Assembly: GCF_002163755.1 (NCBI RefSeq)
Contig: NZ_CP015863.1
Location: forward strand, 744,001 to 808,000
Length of the DNA: 64,000 bases
Direction of reading: 5' to 3'
DNA from: Vibrio campbellii CAIM 519 = NBRC 15631 = ATCC 25920
Lineage (GTDB): Bacteria > Pseudomonadota > Gammaproteobacteria > Enterobacterales > Vibrionaceae
Under the pieces are notes generated by a model. It was not told the origin of the DNA, did not search any database, and saw only the letters and a program-made list of their open reading frames with translations. Of the stretch, positions 1-8,893 are shown piece after piece (within the stretch, counting starts at the first letter, position 1; each line of letters begins with the position of its first letter). Position numbers and translations under genes: made by a program.

Positions 1-623
1 TTCAGATGCGTCAAGGCTTTTTTGCAGTACAACAGACCTGTCCTACCTGTCACGGTAAAGGCAAGATCATCAAAGACCCATGTAATGAATGTCATGGTCA
101 AGGCCGTAAGCAGAAAACTAAGACACTTAACGTTAAGATCCCAGCTGGTGTTGATACTGGCGACCGTATCCGCCTATCTGGCGAAGGTGAAGCGGGAGAA
201 ATGGGCGCACCAGCAGGTGACCTTTACGTACAAGTTCACGTGAGAGAGCATCATATCTTTGAACGTGAAGGCAACAACTTATATTGTGAAGTGCCAGTAA
301 GCTTTGCTATGGCAGCTCTAGGTGGTGAAGTTGAGGTTCCGACGCTAGATGGTCGTGTGAATCTTAAAGTACCGACAGAAACGCAAACTGGCCGCATGTT
401 CCGCATGCGTGGTAAAGGTGTGAAAGGCGTTCGTGGCGGCGGTGTGGGTGACCTAATCGTTAAGCTAGTGGTTGAGACTCCAGTTAAGCTAAGTTCTCGT
501 CAAAAAGAATTGCTGAAAGAGTTTGATGAGTCTTGTGGTGGCGATGCTGCAACTAAGCACAAGCCAAAATCCGAAGGTTTCTTCAACGGTGTGAAGAAGT
601 TCTTTGATGACTTAACCAGCTAA
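1..623 (+). CDS. dnaJ: Chaperone DnaJ (Hsp40), C-terminal part, cut by window start
   Basis: DnaJ is the J-domain co-chaperone that delivers unfolded clients to DnaK and stimulates its ATPase. Only about the last 207 codons are present; the reading frame is open from the window edge. What is visible is the end of the zinc-finger region with two CxxCxGxG-type repeats (CPTCHGKG and CNECHGQG), then the two beta-barrel client-binding domains (VKIPAGVDTGDRIRLSGEGE, FAMAALGGEVEVPTLDG) and the dimerisation tail ending FFDDLTS. It matches E. coli DnaJ almost residue by residue from memory. The J-domain and Gly/Phe linker lie outside the window. The methionine at position 6 is internal, not a start. 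dnaK is expected just upstream. Confidence 0.97.
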   Translation, partial: QMRQGFFAVQQTCPTCHGKGKIIKDPCNECHGQGRKQKTKTLNVKIPAGVDTGDRIRLSGEGEAGEMGAPAGDLYVQVHVREHHIFEREGNNLYCEVPVSFAMAALGGEVEVPTLDGRVNLKVPTETQTGRMFRMRGKGVKGVRGGGVGDLIVKLVVETPVKLSSRQKELLKEFDESCGGDAATKHKPKSEGFFNGVKKFFDDLTS

Positions 624-651
624 TTGCTGACTAAGTTAAAATTTAATAAGA

Positions 652-675
652 AGCCCGCATTGATGCGGGCTTTTT
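652..675 (+). terminator. Rho-independent terminator of dnaJ
   Basis: The stem AAGCCCGCAT / ATGCGGGCTT with a short TG loop is followed by a run of T. It ends the dnaJ transcript before the reversed pilE gene. Confidence 0.9.
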
Positions 676-717
676 CGTATCTGTTTTCTTTTAGCCAGAG
701 AAGGGAAGGTGGCTTAA

Positions 718-1155
718 TCAGTTCCAGCACTCGCTTGGCGATTCAATATTGGTTGAAGTGAGGGTTATTTTTTTATCTTGGCTGCTCGGAAAGCAGCTGT
801 CCCCATCTTGTCCACGATCAGATTTTGCAGTTGCTGTAATTGTGTATGCTGCTGTTGCTGAGCTTGCGATGGAAAATGAGAAGCGGTCTGCGTCCGAATC
901 ACAAATCGTACAACTACCCCCAGATATAATTCCGCTCCAGTCATAGCCACCGTTGTAAGTGGTTTCGAGTTCTAACTGAATACGACTAATGTCACTCAAT
1001 GCAACAGTGCGATGTGCAGTGATCGCGTGGTTGGAATAAGACGGATAGGCGATAGCGGCAATGATACCGACGATCACAACGGCTATTAGTAATTCGATCA
1101 ATGTCATCCCTCTAAATCGTTTGTTGTATCCGTTACAACCAGAAATTCGAATCAT
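718..1155 (-). CDS. pilE: PilE-like type IV minor pilin
   Basis: Predicted minor pilin of a type IV pilus, made as a prepilin, processed by PilD and inserted at the inner membrane. From the ATG at 1155 the protein is 145 aa with a 16-residue basic leader ending RFRG, cleaved before MTLIELLIAVVIVGIIAA, the N-methylated hydrophobic helix with Glu at mature position 5. The C-terminal half has four Cys (GSCTICD, SCF, ECW), fitting one or two disulfides. A GTG at 1176 is an alternative start, but the ATG has the better ribosome site (AAAAGGGA). It is divergent from the fimT-pilWXV operon with about 100 bp between. In V. cholerae the syntenic genes beside dnaJ (VC0857 onward, from memory) encode minor pilins of the DNA-uptake pilus. 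Confidence 0.85.
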   Translation of the reverse strand: MIRISGCNGYNKRFRGMTLIELLIAVVIVGIIAAIAYPSYSNHAITAHRTVALSDISRIQLELETTYNGGYDWSGIISGGSCTICDSDADRFSFSIASSATAAYTITATAKSDRGQDGDSCFPSSQDKKITLTSTNIESPSECWN

Positions 1156-1258
1156 GACGAGTAGTTCCCTTTTCACTTTTCCGCCTATTTTTCTTAGGTG
1201 ATAGCATCAGCGCAAGATGAATTACGGCCCTTTTGCCGTTTGCATAGGAATTTGGGAA

Positions 1259-1774
1259 ATGCCTCGCGGGTTTACGTTGTTGGAGCTTCTGATCACCATC
1301 GCTGTAATGAGTGTTTTACTGGCGGCGGCAGCACCATCTTTCCAAAATGTTTTTGAAACCAACAAAATGCAGCGCTTAGCTGGTGAGCTACACGGTTTTG
1401 TTCTTCAAGGTAAGTCGGAAGCGATTTTACGCAGAGAAAGACTCTGGGCCCACATTATTATGTCTGGGGCTTCATCAAGTGATGGTAATTGGCGAATAGA
1501 ACTTACTAATAACGGAACCGAAGGAGCTGGTACGGTTTTGTTGTCATTTTCGGGAGAGGCTTACAACGGAATTGTGGTTACGCCAAGTTATTCATCGACT
1601 CAAATCAGTTTCGATGACGTTCATGGTCGCCCTTCCTCCGGTAATATCAAATTTTATCCGGTAGGAGAATCTACAAAAGCACTCAAACTCATCTCTCACA
1701 CTCTTTCTGCTCGCGTTCGTGTATGTAGTGATAACAACAATACCGAGTTCTTTGGGTACTCAACCTGTTCTTAA
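1259..1774 (+). CDS. fimT: FimT/GspH-like minor pseudopilin
   Basis: Minor pilin with a very short prepilin leader (MPRG) before FTLLELLITIAVMSVLLAA, which has the conserved Glu5, then a GspH/FimT-type body of about 145 residues. The ATG at 1259 was chosen over the upstream ATG at 1217 because it gives a normal four-residue leader and has AGGAA eight bases upstream; 1217 has no ribosome site. Two Cys near the C-terminus (VRVCSDN, YSTCS) probably form the disulfide loop seen in FimT proteins. FimT binds DNA in some species; I cannot tell whether this one does. First gene of a tight operon, followed 9 bases later by pilW. Confidence 0.85.
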   Translation: MPRGFTLLELLITIAVMSVLLAAAAPSFQNVFETNKMQRLAGELHGFVLQGKSEAILRRERLWAHIIMSGASSSDGNWRIELTNNGTEGAGTVLLSFSGEAYNGIVVTPSYSSTQISFDDVHGRPSSGNIKFYPVGESTKALKLISHTLSARVRVCSDNNNTEFFGYSTCS

Positions 1775-1783
1775 GGGATGAAT

Positions 1784-2410
1784 ATGTTTAACCAAAAAGG
1801 TGCCAGCCTCGTTGAGTTTATGATTGCCTCTTCTTTGGGGCTGATCTCTCTCGCTATTGTCGGTTCGCTTTATATCAGTGGCCAAAAGGTGGCGATGGAG
1901 CGCTCTAAAGAGCTGATGTTACTGCAAAACACAGCCAGTGTTCTGCAGATGATGAAGAGCGATATTCAGCGAGCAGGATTTGATGGTAGCGATAGAAATT
2001 CGGTCAAAATATCCGGTGCAAGTAACACACTTTATACCATTAGTGGCGCTGACTCTGGGCTTATGGCATACGTTTATAACGTTGGGGTTTCTGGAGCTAC
2101 GTCTTTGTATAAAAACGTGGTGTATGAGCAACGGGATGGCACGCCTGAATCGCTCTTTGTGTGTCAAAAGAAGCAAGCCACTATATGGAATATCAATGAT
2201 GTGGCCAACCTCTCCGGTACAGGGACGTGTAACACACTCTTCGACAAAAAGGCGATCCACGTTAATCGGTTTGATCTTGTGAGTGAGGTTTTAGAAAACA
2301 CTGACGCCAAGAGTGCCCTAATAACCGTTACCTTGGGGACTGAATTGAAAGATGCGACGAATATTCGTACGGAGAAGTCCTTTACTGTGAAACAAAGGAA
2401 CTGGCAATAA
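1784..2410 (+). CDS. pilW: PilW-like type IV pilus assembly protein
   Basis: PilW-type minor pilin that should act in the initiation complex at the pilus tip. Leader MFNQKG precedes ASLVEFMIASSLGLISLAIVGSLY, a class III signal with Glu5. The start at 1784 is preferred to the ATG at 1778 because AAGGGA lies six bases upstream, whereas the earlier ATG overlaps that ribosome site. The body of about 200 residues has two Cys (SLFVCQK, GTCNTLF). The stop overlaps the ATG of the next gene (TAATG), which implies translational coupling. The family call rests on position and signal; the body is poorly conserved. Confidence 0.8.
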   Translation: MFNQKGASLVEFMIASSLGLISLAIVGSLYISGQKVAMERSKELMLLQNTASVLQMMKSDIQRAGFDGSDRNSVKISGASNTLYTISGADSGLMAYVYNVGVSGATSLYKNVVYEQRDGTPESLFVCQKKQATIWNINDVANLSGTGTCNTLFDKKAIHVNRFDLVSEVLENTDAKSALITVTLGTELKDATNIRTEKSFTVKQRNWQ

Positions 2411-3651
2411 TGAATAAACAACAAGGTGCAGCAGCGTTACTGGTTGTCAGTGTATTACTTGTCGCTGCGTTAATGATGTCGCTTGGTAGCTACAAGTCTC
2501 TTTTTTATCAGATCAAGCGTGCCAATAACCAAATTGAAGCGCGGCAAGAGCACTGGCGTGCTGAGGGGGGATTGGAGTGTGGCTACGCGATAAATAAAGC
2601 GGATATGTCGGTCACACCAAATACGCAAGACTACTCTAGTTGTTTGCAAAGTACCGTTACTGCAACTCAATCTTTGGTCGACCCGAAACTCTACGAGCTA
2701 TCTTCGAGCGTAAACAACCGAGTTGAGACCTTCAAGAGTATTGAAGTAATTGGCAGACCCACTGGTGCTATACAGGCTCGCTCTGATTTGAAGTTAATGG
2801 GGTCCTATCTTTTTACGCCGGAATTTGTCGAGCCAGACACTTGTGTATCTGTTCGATTTATGACTTCAGTAGCAATGGAGGGCGCTTTTGTTACTACACA
2901 CCCTTCTGGAAAAACGTGTAGTTCATCTCATATGACGAATACTGCGCGCTCAGGGTTATGCGTTTCTGGTGACTCTAACTGTGATGATTCTGCTGGCATA
3001 AACGACTATAAAGTGAAAGTCATTGGTAACAATCAAGATTATATTGGCGACGAAAAGATGTTTGAGCATGATTTTATTCATGACCCAAACCTTGACCCTT
3101 TTGAAGCGTTTTTTGGTTACCCTCGCTCCCAATTAACTCAAATAAAAAATGGATTCGTGGTGATTGATGGGAGTGTGGCAAGTAGCTCGTCAACAGTTCA
3201 ATCTTGTGTTGACAGGATAATCAGTGCGTTTTCTGTGAGCGATAAAGTGTGGGTGGTTGGTGATTGTGACCTAGAAACCGGTATCGGAATCAACCTTAAT
3301 GCTAGCCCTAAGCTTCTTGTTATCGAGAATGGCTTATTGTCGGTTAATGGTGCTGACTCTTTTCCCGGAACTGTTTACCAATTGTTTACTTCTACAGTCA
3401 GTGACATGACCGCAAGATGGACATCAGATGTCTCAGTCACTCCATTTATAGGAGGACTCTCGACAGACGAAATAAAAAAACTTACTTTTTTTTCCCGTGG
3501 CGCTTTCAAGCCTGTAGGTGGGTATGTTTTCGACACCCCTGGTGGGTTAAGTGTTTTTGGTGCCGCAGTTAACTTGGAATTTGATTCCACATCCGTACCC
3601 AATGATCACAAGAAAATTAAATGGAAAAAGGGTTCTTGGAATGATCTCTAA
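2410..3651 (+). CDS. pilX: PilX-like minor pilin, unusually long
   Basis: The N-terminus MNKQQG-AAALLVVSVLLVAALMM is a class III signal of the PilX/GspK kind, where the usual Glu5 is absent. The protein has 413 residues, about twice the size of Pseudomonas PilX. The mid and C-terminal parts have several Cys pairs (GKTCSSS, GLCVSGDSNCDDS, QSCVD, VGDCD) and no motif I recognise, so this may be a large tip adhesin or capping subunit. It starts in TAATG overlap with pilW and its last 11 bases overlap pilV. Codon choice is less biased than in the neighbouring housekeeping genes, as expected of a fast-evolving surface protein. Naming is by gene order. Confidence 0.7.
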   Translation: MNKQQGAAALLVVSVLLVAALMMSLGSYKSLFYQIKRANNQIEARQEHWRAEGGLECGYAINKADMSVTPNTQDYSSCLQSTVTATQSLVDPKLYELSSSVNNRVETFKSIEVIGRPTGAIQARSDLKLMGSYLFTPEFVEPDTCVSVRFMTSVAMEGAFVTTHPSGKTCSSSHMTNTARSGLCVSGDSNCDDSAGINDYKVKVIGNNQDYIGDEKMFEHDFIHDPNLDPFEAFFGYPRSQLTQIKNGFVVIDGSVASSSSTVQSCVDRIISAFSVSDKVWVVGDCDLETGIGINLNASPKLLVIENGLLSVNGADSFPGTVYQLFTSTVSDMTARWTSDVSVTPFIGGLSTDEIKKLTFFSRGAFKPVGGYVFDTPGGLSVFGAAVNLEFDSTSVPNDHKKIKWKKGSWNDL

Positions 3652-4051
3652 ACAAAAAGGCTTTAGCTTAATCGAGGTGCTGATTTCGTTTCTGCTGCTT
3701 GGTATTGGCGCACTTGGTTTAACTAAGCTACAAATCTACATGGAACGTGAATCGGATTACGTGATTCAAAGTATCGAGGCACTGCGACTGGCCGAAAATC
3801 AACTTGAGCTGTTCCGCACTCGAGGTGCTTCTGAGGCAATGTCTACTATGACACCGGCCAGTTTCGCTGCTATTGCAACAGGATCTTCTGCTACTGGATC
3901 TTATATCGTTGAGTGGGAAGTGCCTGCAGCAACGATCTCCGAATCTCTCAAGACCATCACGATAACTTCTAGCTGGAAAGATAGGATGGGGGAAACGCAA
4001 TCGATTGAGCTAAAAACAATGATTTCGCGTTACAGTGAGTTTGAAAACTAA
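3641..4051 (+). CDS. pilV: PilV-like minor pilin
   Basis: Last gene of the minor-pilin operon. From the ATG at 3641 it begins MISKQKG-FSLIEVLISFLLLGIGALGLTK, a class III prepilin signal with Glu5, giving 136 aa. A longer reading from 3551 would bury the signal inside the protein and overlap pilX more, so it is rejected. The body has no Cys and ends with a beta-rich segment typical of PilV (ITSSWKDRMGETQSIEL). It overlaps pilX by 11 bases. With FimT, PilW, PilX and PilE it should form the tip or priming complex of the pilus. Confidence 0.82.
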   Translation: MISKQKGFSLIEVLISFLLLGIGALGLTKLQIYMERESDYVIQSIEALRLAENQLELFRTRGASEAMSTMTPASFAAIATGSSATGSYIVEWEVPAATISESLKTITITSSWKDRMGETQSIELKTMISRYSEFEN

Positions 4052-4315
4052 CGTGTTTTATATTCCTTTTGCAATTGCTTTTGTCGTAAGTATCTACAAC
4101 CTTTATGCTTGGTTAGGTGGTTAATAAGTGGTTTTGCAACTGTTAATGCAATGGTGTACTACTGTTTTTTTTATGTTTAATTGATATGGATTTTTGCAAA
4201 ATATGTCTCCAAATATGGAAAAAAGCGTAGAATCTTGTGCTTTCTTAATATCTATTTAATAGAATGCTCTACTGAAAATAGGCTATGGAACCAACATCAT
4301 TCATATGGAGTTACC

Positions 4316-5875
4316 ATGAGTAACCAAGCAGTAAATAAGGCACCATCACCGAAGCCGAGCGGGATGGATCGCTTTCTGAACTTTATCGAGCGAGTAGGTA
4401 ATAAAATTCCCGATCCAGCGATTCTGTTCTTCTGGGCACTAATCATTACTTGGGCTGCGTCTGCACTTTTGTCGAATGTTTCTTTCGACCTTCTAAACCC
4501 TCGAACTGGCGAAGCTCTTACTATTACTAACCTTCTAACAGGTGAAGCACTGGCAAGCTTCCTTGCTAATATGGTGACAACGTTCACTAGCTTTGCGCCA
4601 CTTGGCATCGTTCTAGTAGCGATGTTGGGTGTAGGTGTTGCCGATTCTTCTGGCTTCATCACGACTGGCCTTAAGAAGATGCTGAACTTCACGCCAGCAA
4701 AACTTCTTACTCCAATGCTAATTCTTGTAGCAATCGTATCGCACACAGCGGCGGATGCGGGCTACGTTCTGGTTATTCCTCTTGGTGGTATCATCTTCCA
4801 CGCAGCTGGTCGTCACCCTCTAGCGGGTATCGCAGCAGCGTTTGCAGGTGTATCAGGTGGTTTCTCTGCTAACTTTATTCCTTCAGGTATTGACCCTCTA
4901 TTGGCTGGTTTCACACAAACAGCTGCACAGGTTCTAGATCCTGAGTACGTGGTTAACCCATTAGCAAACATCTTCTTTACTGGTCTATCTTCAGTAATCA
5001 TTGTTGCTATCGGTTGGTACGTAACTGAGAAAATCATCGAACCACGCCTAAAGAACACACCAATCGACGAAGACGCAGAGAAAGCACCAGATCTAGGTTC
5101 TTTCACTGAGCTTGAGTCTAAAGCGTTCCGTTACGCTGGTTGGGCAATGATGGCGGGTATCGCTCTTCTTGTTGTGGCGCTTATTCCAGAAAACTCTGCA
5201 CTGCGTTCACCTGAGGGTGAGATCACTGCGTTCTCTGCGCCAATCATGAAGTCTATCGTTCCGTTGATCTTCATCCTGTTTATCATTCCGGGTTACGTTT
5301 ACGGTCGAGTTTCTGGCACGTTCAAGACAAGTAACGACGTCATCAAAGCGATGGCGGATACCATGTCTACTATGGGCGCATACATCGTAATGTCGTTCTT
5401 CTGTGCACAGTTCCTATCTGCATTTGCGCAATCAAACATCGGCACGATGCTAGCGCTATACGGTGCTGAAGGCCTGAAAGCGATGAACCTACCAGGTGAA
5501 GCAACTATCATCGGTATGATTCTTCTAACAGCTTCTGTAAACCTTCTAATCGGTTCTGCATCAGCGAAATGGGCTCTTATCGGTCCAATCCTAGTTCCGA
5601 TGCTAATGGCTGTGGGTATCTCTCCTGAGCTATCTCAGGCGGCTTACCGTGTAGGTGACTCTGTATCGAACATCATTTCACCCCTGATGGTATTCTTCCC
5701 TCTAGTAGTGGTTTACTGTCAACGTTACGTGAAATCGACAGGTATCGGTACACTAGCATCGCTAATGATGCCATTCTCGATTGCAATGCTAATCGGCTGG
5801 TCTATCTTCCTAGTGGTTTACTGGATGCTAAATATTCCTCTAGGTATTCAAGCGCCATACACTTACACTATGTAA
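4316..5875 (+). CDS. AbgT-family transporter
   Basis: Inner-membrane transporter of the AbgT family, whose members carry p-aminobenzoyl-glutamate (E. coli AbgT) or export sulfonamides (MtrF/YdaH type). The protein has 519 residues and multiple hydrophobic segments, with family signatures VERVGNKIPDPAILFFWALI near the N-terminus, SHTAADAGYVLVIPL around 145-160, GGFSANFIPSGIDPLL, and SASAKWALIGPILVPM near 420. The ATG at 4316 has GGAG at 4307-4310; a reading from 4181 adds 45 implausible residues. Codon use is strongly biased (many CTA Leu, GGT Gly), suggesting good expression. It stands alone between pilV and a terminator. The substrate cannot be told from sequence. Confidence 0.88.
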   Translation: MSNQAVNKAPSPKPSGMDRFLNFIERVGNKIPDPAILFFWALIITWAASALLSNVSFDLLNPRTGEALTITNLLTGEALASFLANMVTTFTSFAPLGIVLVAMLGVGVADSSGFITTGLKKMLNFTPAKLLTPMLILVAIVSHTAADAGYVLVIPLGGIIFHAAGRHPLAGIAAAFAGVSGGFSANFIPSGIDPLLAGFTQTAAQVLDPEYVVNPLANIFFTGLSSVIIVAIGWYVTEKIIEPRLKNTPIDEDAEKAPDLGSFTELESKAFRYAGWAMMAGIALLVVALIPENSALRSPEGEITAFSAPIMKSIVPLIFILFIIPGYVYGRVSGTFKTSNDVIKAMADTMSTMGAYIVMSFFCAQFLSAFAQSNIGTMLALYGAEGLKAMNLPGEATIIGMILLTASVNLLIGSASAKWALIGPILVPMLMAVGISPELSQAAYRVGDSVSNIISPLMVFFPLVVVYCQRYVKSTGIGTLASLMMPFSIAMLIGWSIFLVVYWMLNIPLGIQAPYTYTM

Positions 5876-5903
5876 GAACGTTAAAGCTATTAAGTAAATT
5901 TAG

Positions 5904-5937
5904 AAAGCGCTGGTCGAGAGACTGGCGCTTTTTTTGT
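5904..5937 (+). terminator. Terminator of the AbgT gene; start of repeat element A
   Basis: The stem AAAGCGCTGGTC / GACTGGCGCTTT with loop GAGA is followed by seven T. Nearly the same hairpin follows purL at 13176, and both are followed by the same repeat core. Confidence 0.88.
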
Positions 5938-5941
5938 TTTC

Positions 5942-6182
<241 letters not shown>

Positions 6183-6255
6183 GCTTCCACTTCCCCTCTT
6201 TGAAGGTTAAAATCCACTTTCAATTACGACCTATCCCAAATACCGGAGCCTCCTT

Positions 6256-6789
6256 TTGTCAGATTCTCAGTTTTCCCCTCAAGACGAACTATTTATGCGC
6301 CGTGCGATGGAGCTTGCAGAGCAAGCAGAAGCAGAAGGGGAAGTGCCGGTTGGTGCTGTTCTAGTGAAAGACGGAGAGATCATTGCGGAAGGTTGGAACC
6401 GTTCTATTTGCGCTCATGATGCGACGGCGCATGCGGAGATCCAAACTTTGCGTAAAGCGGGTGAAGCTCTAGGAAACTATCGACTGCTTGATACCACTTT
6501 GTATGTCACGCTAGAGCCTTGCCCAATGTGTGCTGGGGCATTGTTACACAGCCGAGTGAAACGCGTCGTTTACGGTGCGCCTGACTTAAAAGCAGGCGCT
6601 GCAGGAACGGTATTAAACTTGTTTGAAAGCCAAGCAGCGTACCATTACGCAACAGTTGAAAATGGGCTGCTGGAAGAAGAATGCCGCTCTCAGTTGCAAG
6701 CATTCTTTAAACGTCGCCGCAAAGAAATTAAAGCGAAGAAACAAGCGCAAAAGGCGTTGGAAAACGAGCGGGAAAATAAAGATAAGTAA
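6256..6789 (+). CDS. tadA: tRNA-specific adenosine deaminase TadA
   Basis: Deaminates adenosine-34 to inosine in the anticodon of tRNA-Arg(ACG). The protein has 177 residues (E. coli 167). The cytidine-deaminase-type zinc site is complete: HAE at 59-61 (His ligand and catalytic Glu) and PCPMC at 88-92 (two Cys ligands). The start is a TTG at 6256 (MSDSQFSPQDELFMRRAMELA), chosen because it aligns with the E. coli N-terminus and has GGAG at 6245-6248; the next ATG (6295) would remove the first helix. The C-terminal tail is Lys/Arg rich (KRRRKEIKAKKQAQKAL), usual for tRNA binding. It stands alone downstream of the CATCCCG array. Confidence 0.95.
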   Translation: MSDSQFSPQDELFMRRAMELAEQAEAEGEVPVGAVLVKDGEIIAEGWNRSICAHDATAHAEIQTLRKAGEALGNYRLLDTTLYVTLEPCPMCAGALLHSRVKRVVYGAPDLKAGAAGTVLNLFESQAAYHYATVENGLLEEECRSQLQAFFKRRRKEIKAKKQAQKALENERENKDK

Positions 6790-6830
6790 GTTGAAAGGAG
6801 AATTAGTTTTTTCGGCTAGAAGTATTTTTA

Positions 6831-6860
6831 GCAAACACCTACCTAAGAGTAGATGTTTGC
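6831..6860. other. Hairpin between tadA and the small basic ORF
   Basis: GCAAACA-C-CTAC / GTAG-A-TGTTTGC with loop CTAAGA forms an imperfect stem between two converging genes. Neither side has a good T tract, so it is only a possible bidirectional terminator. Confidence 0.35.
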
Positions 6861-6869
6861 TTCACATTC

Positions 6870-7004
6870 TCAGTGATTCACTAGGTGAACGAAAACACGG
6901 TTACGTGCACTGACTTTCTTTTTCATACTCGTCAGCTTACGCTTGCGGCGGTTAGCAGCCACTGTCTTATTCAAACGTTTTGACTGCACTCTGCGCTTTC
7001 TCAT
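6870..7004 (-). CDS. Small, very basic 44-aa protein, function unknown
   Basis: A 44-codon ORF on the minus strand starting at 7004 (begins MRKRRVQSKRLNKTVAANRR, ends VFVHLVNH). A good ribosome site (AGAGGT) sits seven bases before the ATG, which is the main evidence that it is translated. Seventeen of 44 residues are Lys or Arg, with no Cys and only four acidic-free stretches, so it probably binds RNA, ribosomes or DNA. A longer reading from 7196 adds an unlike N-terminus with no ribosome site. I do not recognise a family. It lies between tadA and mltF, converging with tadA. Confidence 0.55.
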   Translation of the reverse strand: MRKRRVQSKRLNKTVAANRRKRKLTSMKKKVSARNRVFVHLVNH

Positions 7005-7247
7005 AATCAGAACCTCTTGCAGACAACGAACACACTCTCCGACACTCGCATAGCAAAGCGTCTGACATACTATCAATCGATGACATTCTGATGAGGCACG
7101 CCTACGGATGAAGGTGGCATCAGTTTGAGGAGAAGTGACTAAAAGAACTTCTCTGCTATGCAAGCCTAATATTGGTATGGCACCAATGAGCATCACAAGC
7201 TAGATAAGCCCGAAAGACTGGATTCTGGATAACTTGATCTGTTGACT

Positions 7248-7280
7248 CAAAAAAATAGCGAGCTGAGGGCTCGCTATTTT
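7248..7280 (-). terminator. Terminator of mltF
   Basis: Read on the minus strand, AAAATAGCGAGC / GCTCGCTATTTT with loop CCTCA is followed by a T run. Confidence 0.88.
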
Positions 7281-7288
7281 CGAAGTTT

Positions 7289-8893
7289 TTATTCTGCTTT
7301 TGGCACTGGTGTTTGCTCTGCTTCTTGAGGCGCATTTTCTTCAGGTGGTGGTGTTACTTCAACTGCCCCTGAAACCTGTTCAGCCAAGGTCTCCACAGCA
7401 CCAGAAACTAATAGATTAGGATCGAGTGGCGGGATAACCTGCAGGTCTTCTGTATCCTCGTCGATAGCAGGCTTTTGGCTTACATGGCCAATGATCGATT
7501 GATAGTAACGGCGGATGTTTTCTACGTAGTTACGTGCTTCATCACCACGGGCATAACCGTAACGAGTCTGGCTGTAATAACGTTTCTGACGCAACAATGG
7601 TAGACGCTCTTTTACATCTGCCCATGCGTTCGGATCGCCGCCTTGCGCTTTAGTCAGGCGTCGTGCGTCCATCATATGACCATAGCCAACGTTGTAAGAT
7701 GCCAACGCAAACCAAATCTTTTCGTGTTCATTAATGGAATCTGGTACACGAGCGACAATACGACGCAGGTATTCCACACCACCTCGAACAGACTGTTCTG
7801 GGTCAAGTCGGTCCGTTACCCCAACGCTCTTCGCAGTAGGCAATGTAAGCATCATCATTCCACGTACACCCGTCGGTGATTTTGCTTTTGGTTTCCAGTG
7901 GGACTCTTGGTAAGCCAATGCGGCGATCAAGCGCCAGTCGAACTCTTCACTGTACTTTTGGAACAGTGGTGACCATTTCGGCAGGGTGTTATCCAAAGCT
8001 CGAATAAAGGCACGCGTGTCTACGTAGTCGAAAGCTTCAATGTGACCGATGTATTTCTCTTCGAGTGTCGCGAGTTCACCAGACTGTTTAATGTTGCCAA
8101 AGAACTCGATCAACATGGCATACAAGCTTTCATCTTCAGAACGACGAGTAAACCAAGAGACAGGTTGGTCTTCGGTGAGCTCAAAAGCCAAAGCTAAATC
8201 TGGGTATAGGCGCTGCGCCAAAGACAGTTCCACCGAGTCAGTTACTGTAAAACGCAACTCACCTGTTGATACGTGTTTTAAGAGGTCGCGAGTATCGGCA
8301 TCGCCAATAATTTCGAATTGCAGCTCTGGGTGTTCTTTCTGTAGCGCGGTTAATGTCGGAACAAATTGTGACTGCTCAACAATTTGCAGCGTCTCTGCTC
8401 CTGCATTGCTGTCTTCGTTTCCGGCTTTCTCATCTTTTGATTCTTGATACTTGATGAGCTGGTCTACATCGCGAGGGCGAAGCTGGCCTTTTTTGTACAC
8501 TACTTGCTGGCTCACATAGTAGTAAGCAGGCCCGGGACGGAAGCGTTGAACCGCTTGAGAAGTTTGGTTTAAACCTGTCGCGATAATATCAATATCGCCT
8601 TTTTTTAGAGCAGGGAATAACTCTGCTTGGCGGAAAGCGGGTCTGATTTCCAACTTCACGCCGAGTTGCTCTGCAAATTTGCGCGCCAGTTCGTAATCCA
8701 AGCCAGCAGGACCATCAGGACCAATGTAGTAGGAGAGTTGGTTGTTTAGCGTGCCAACACGTAGGACACCACGCTCTTGGATTTGCTCGAATTCACTTTT
8801 GGGTTCCGACTCAATCTGACAGGCAGAGAGTAAAAGCACAGAGGCGAAAAGTAGGGCGCTGCGCTTGAGTCGGTTGAACTGACTTATTTGCAT
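7289..8893 (-). CDS. mltF: Membrane-bound lytic murein transglycosylase F
   Basis: Cleaves the glycan strands of peptidoglycan to 1,6-anhydro-muramyl products at the outer membrane. From the ATG at 8893 it has 534 residues: a lipoprotein signal with lipobox LLSAC (Cys25, followed by Gln, so outer-membrane sorting is expected), an SBP_bac_3-like ABC-binding domain (about 45-270) and a C-terminal SLT domain with the catalytic Glu in AYQESHW, then GVRGMMML and ENIRRYY motifs. The earlier start at 9001 places 36 residues before the signal peptide and is rejected, although the ribosome site at 8893 is weak. The tail after the SLT domain is acidic and Pro-rich. It is divergent from purL, as in many gammaproteobacteria. 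Confidence 0.93.
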   Translation of the reverse strand: MQISQFNRLKRSALLFASVLLLSACQIESEPKSEFEQIQERGVLRVGTLNNQLSYYIGPDGPAGLDYELARKFAEQLGVKLEIRPAFRQAELFPALKKGDIDIIATGLNQTSQAVQRFRPGPAYYYVSQQVVYKKGQLRPRDVDQLIKYQESKDEKAGNEDSNAGAETLQIVEQSQFVPTLTALQKEHPELQFEIIGDADTRDLLKHVSTGELRFTVTDSVELSLAQRLYPDLALAFELTEDQPVSWFTRRSEDESLYAMLIEFFGNIKQSGELATLEEKYIGHIEAFDYVDTRAFIRALDNTLPKWSPLFQKYSEEFDWRLIAALAYQESHWKPKAKSPTGVRGMMMLTLPTAKSVGVTDRLDPEQSVRGGVEYLRRIVARVPDSINEHEKIWFALASYNVGYGHMMDARRLTKAQGGDPNAWADVKERLPLLRQKRYYSQTRYGYARGDEARNYVENIRRYYQSIIGHVSQKPAIDEDTEDLQVIPPLDPNLLVSGAVETLAEQVSGAVEVTPPPEENAPQEAEQTPVPKAE

